This document shows, piece by piece, positions 62,202 to 64,000 of a DNA stretch of 64,000 nucleotides. A program made the position numbers and the translations under genes. How positions within the stretch are numbered: position 1 is the first letter of the stretch; each line of letters starts with the position of its first letter. The DNA comes from Cellvibrionales bacterium. Lineage in GTDB: Bacteria; Pseudomonadota; Gammaproteobacteria; Pseudomonadales; UBA7239. The notes under the pieces were generated by a model. It saw only the letters and a program-made list of their open reading frames with translations. It had not been told where the DNA came from and ran no database searches. Location of the stretch: positions 2,294,001 through 2,358,000 of the forward strand of contig JADJPU010000001.1 of the NCBI GenBank assembly GCA_016713115.1, written 5' to 3'.

Positions 62202-63857
62202 ATGTACGCCTACTCAGAAATTGACCAAAAAATTCTTGGACAACGCGTTGTTCAGTTTCGCGGGCAGATGGAACGCTTTCTCAAAGGTGAATTGGCACCA
62301 GCCGAATTTTTACCTTTGCGTTTACAAAATGGGCTTTACATTCAACGCCACGCACCGATGCTGCGTCTCGCTGTTCCATACGGCCTACTCTCATCAAAAC
62401 AGCTGCGCATGCTTGCGCATATTGCGCGCCACTATGACAAAGGCTACGGCCATGTCACCACTCGCCAAAACATTCAATTTATGTGGCCGCGTTTGGAAGA
62501 AGTGCCTAGCGCTCTGGCTGAACTTGCAACCGTTGGCATGCACGCGATACAAACCAGCGGCAACTGCATACGCAATACCACGACAGATCAGTTCGCTGGC
62601 GTAGCAGTCGACGAATTAATCGACCCTCGTCCCTATTGTGAAATCATTCGCCAGTGGTCAACTTTCCACCCAGAATTCGCCTTTTTGCCACGCAAATTTA
62701 AAATTGCAGTGAATGGCGCAACTGCAGATCGCGCAGCGATTCTGATCCACGATATTGCTATCGAACTCACTACCAATGCAGCGGGTGAAATGGGCTATCG
62801 CGTGTTTGTCGGCGGTGGTTTAGGTCGCACACCTTGCATAGCAGCACTAATACGCGAGTTCTTACCTGAAAAGCATTTACTAACTTATTTGGAAGCCATT
62901 ATCCGCACCTATAATTTGCTAGGTCGTCGCGATAACAAACACAAGGCACGCATTAAAATTTTGGTAAAAGCTTTGGGTGCAGAAGCATTTGCCGCCAAAG
63001 TAGAGCAAGAGTGGGCGCTGGTAAAAGATGGTCCTGCCACCTTAACCGAACAAGAAATCAACCGCGTTAAACAACATTTCACCGCACCAAACTACAAAAA
63101 ACTGGATGAGTCCTCTGTTAGTGAGCAATTGGCACAACAAATGGCGAATGACAAAGCCTTCGCCAACTGGATGAACCGCAATGTGGTTTTACATAAACAA
63201 GCGGGCTATCGCATTGTCACTTTGTCGCTCAAGCCAACCGGCGTTGTTCCCGGCGATGTAACCGATAAACAATTTGAAGCCATCGCCGACCTTGCTGACG
63301 AATACAGCTTTGGTGAAGCACGCACCACACACAATCAGAATATTGTGTTAGCAGATATTGAAGGTGGTCGCCTCTTTGAGTTTTGGCAAAAAATCAAACC
63401 ACTCGGTTTTGCTGCGCCAAACATTGGCACATTAAACGATATGATTTGCTGCCCAGGTGGCAGTTATTGCGCACTTGCCAATGCCAAATCCATTCCTGTC
63501 GCCGAAGCCATTCAAAGAAAGTTTGATGACTTGGATTATCTATACGATCTCGGCGACATCGAGCTCAATATTTCTGGCTGCATGAACGCCTGTGGCCATC
63601 ACCATGTAGGCAATATTGGCATTCTAGGCGTCGATAAAAAAGGCGCTGAGTTTTACCAAATATCACTTGGTGGCGATTCAGGCAAACAGGCTGCGCTGGG
63701 CGATATTCTCGGCCCTTCTTTTTCACAAGAAGATGTACCCGCAGTGATTGGAAAAATTCTAGATGTGTATGTAGAAAATCGCATCGACGGTGAAAGTTTC
63801 TTGGAAACCTATCGCCGTATCGGCATTGATTTGTTCAAGGAGCGTGCGTATGCCTGA
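62202..63857 (+). CDS. cysI: Siroheme nitrite/sulfite reductase hemoprotein (CysI, ferredoxin/short type)
   Basis: Reduces sulfite to sulfide for cysteine synthesis. The 551 residues have two ferrodoxin-like half domains and an iron-sulfur/siroheme core. Cluster Cys lie in CCPGGSYCALA and NISGCMNACGHHHVGNIG, and HVTTRQNIQFMWP and QTSGNCIRNTT are substrate and siroheme contacts. The length and the following DUF934 gene match pseudomonad CysI, not the longer E. coli CysI with its CysJ partner. It starts 21 bases after rne. Its stop overlaps the next start by 8 bases. Confidence 0.93.
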   Translation: MYAYSEIDQKILGQRVVQFRGQMERFLKGELAPAEFLPLRLQNGLYIQRHAPMLRLAVPYGLLSSKQLRMLAHIARHYDKGYGHVTTRQNIQFMWPRLEEVPSALAELATVGMHAIQTSGNCIRNTTTDQFAGVAVDELIDPRPYCEIIRQWSTFHPEFAFLPRKFKIAVNGATADRAAILIHDIAIELTTNAAGEMGYRVFVGGGLGRTPCIAALIREFLPEKHLLTYLEAIIRTYNLLGRRDNKHKARIKILVKALGAEAFAAKVEQEWALVKDGPATLTEQEINRVKQHFTAPNYKKLDESSVSEQLAQQMANDKAFANWMNRNVVLHKQAGYRIVTLSLKPTGVVPGDVTDKQFEAIADLADEYSFGEARTTHNQNIVLADIEGGRLFEFWQKIKPLGFAAPNIGTLNDMICCPGGSYCALANAKSIPVAEAIQRKFDDLDYLYDLGDIELNISGCMNACGHHHVGNIGILGVDKKGAEFYQISLGGDSGKQAALGDILGPSFSQEDVPAVIGKILDVYVENRIDGESFLETYRRIGIDLFKERAYA

Positions 63858-64000
63858 ACAGCGCATCATTAAAGACGGACAAGTTGTTGCTAACAAATGG
63901 CAACTCATCAGCAAAGAAACGACTGAGTTACCCGCTGGTGACAATCTGATTCTGCCATTAACTTTATGGCTGACACTGGAATCCACATTAACTGCACGCA
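63850..64000 (+). CDS. DUF934 family protein, start only (cut by window edge)
   Basis: The first 50 codons of a gene that runs off the right edge. It opens with EQRIIKDGQVVANKWQLI and LPAGDNLILPLTLWL, the usual N-terminus of DUF934 proteins. These follow cysI in many pseudomonads and are needed for sulfite reduction there, possibly by supplying electrons or assembly help. The ATG at 63850 lies within the last codons of cysI, so the two are translationally coupled. Confidence 0.88.
   Translation, partial: MPEQRIIKDGQVVANKWQLISKETTELPAGDNLILPLTLWLTLESTLTAR

Overview
The window is a gammaproteobacterial chromosome segment, most like the Pseudomonadales in the broad sense (pseudomonads, Alcanivorax, Cellvibrio-type marine groups). 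The evidence is gene order. The minus strand carries gyrA-serC-pheA-hisC-tyrA-aroA-cmk-rpsA-ihfB-lapA-pyrF, acpP-fabF-pabC-mltG-tmk-holB and lpd-sucC-sucD, and the right edge has cysI followed by a DUF934 gene. Base composition is moderate and coding density is high. I see no insertion sequence, CRISPR array or complete prophage, and the species cannot be named from sequence alone.

Layout. (1) 1-9.1 kb is a storage-lipid neighbourhood: the end of an unidentified gene, a small membrane protein, SohB peptidase, a WS/DGAT wax-ester/triacylglycerol synthase, two alpha/beta hydrolases, a hemerythrin-type protein with a long helical extension, a PHA-granule phasin, a PhaD-like TetR regulator and an ABC1 kinase coupled to it. 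(2) 9-16.8 kb holds an exported endonuclease/exonuclease/phosphatase, a PPOX-fold protein, the tRNA hydroxylase TrhP, a coiled-coil protein with a Cys-rich end, the protease Prc and an anchored SGNH hydrolase. (3) 16.8-20.5 kb is sucD-sucC-lpd of the TCA cycle. (4) 20.5-30.7 kb has a SpoU methyltransferase, then a minus-strand fatty-acid/DNA-replication operon that runs on into a B12-type radical SAM gene, a response regulator and a REC-GGDEF-EAL protein. (5) 30.8-34.8 kb is a branched-chain amino-acid ABC transporter, livKHMG without livF. (6) 34.7-39.7 kb is a tight five-gene minus-strand operon (SDR, FAD oxidoreductase, GtrA, acyl-CoA synthetase, HAD). (7) 39.9-44.3 kb holds a PhyH dioxygenase, MsrA, a CitE-like lyase, SodB, a decayed integrase start beside tRNA-Cys and tRNA-Gly, RraA and a Rieske protein. 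(8) 44.3-58.3 kb has pabB, comEA and the long gyrA-to-pyrF supercluster for aromatic amino acids and translation. (9) 58.4-64 kb has a TetR regulator, RNase E with a long structured leader, the sulfite reductase CysI and the start of its DUF934 partner.

How the genes connect. PheA, TyrA, AroA, HisC, PabB and PabC cover much of chorismate, aromatic amino-acid and p-aminobenzoate metabolism, and prephenate from this pathway is also the co-substrate of TrhP. RNase E and its inhibitor RraA are both present. AcpP/FabF, the acyl-CoA synthetase, WS/DGAT and the phasin cluster point to active acyl-lipid storage.

Quality caveat. Four genes (sohB, the endonuclease, the REC-GGDEF-EAL gene and livG) carry five single-base shifts, each in a short A/T run. 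This looks more like base-calling error than true gene decay. For these genes I give the span of the restored reading frame.
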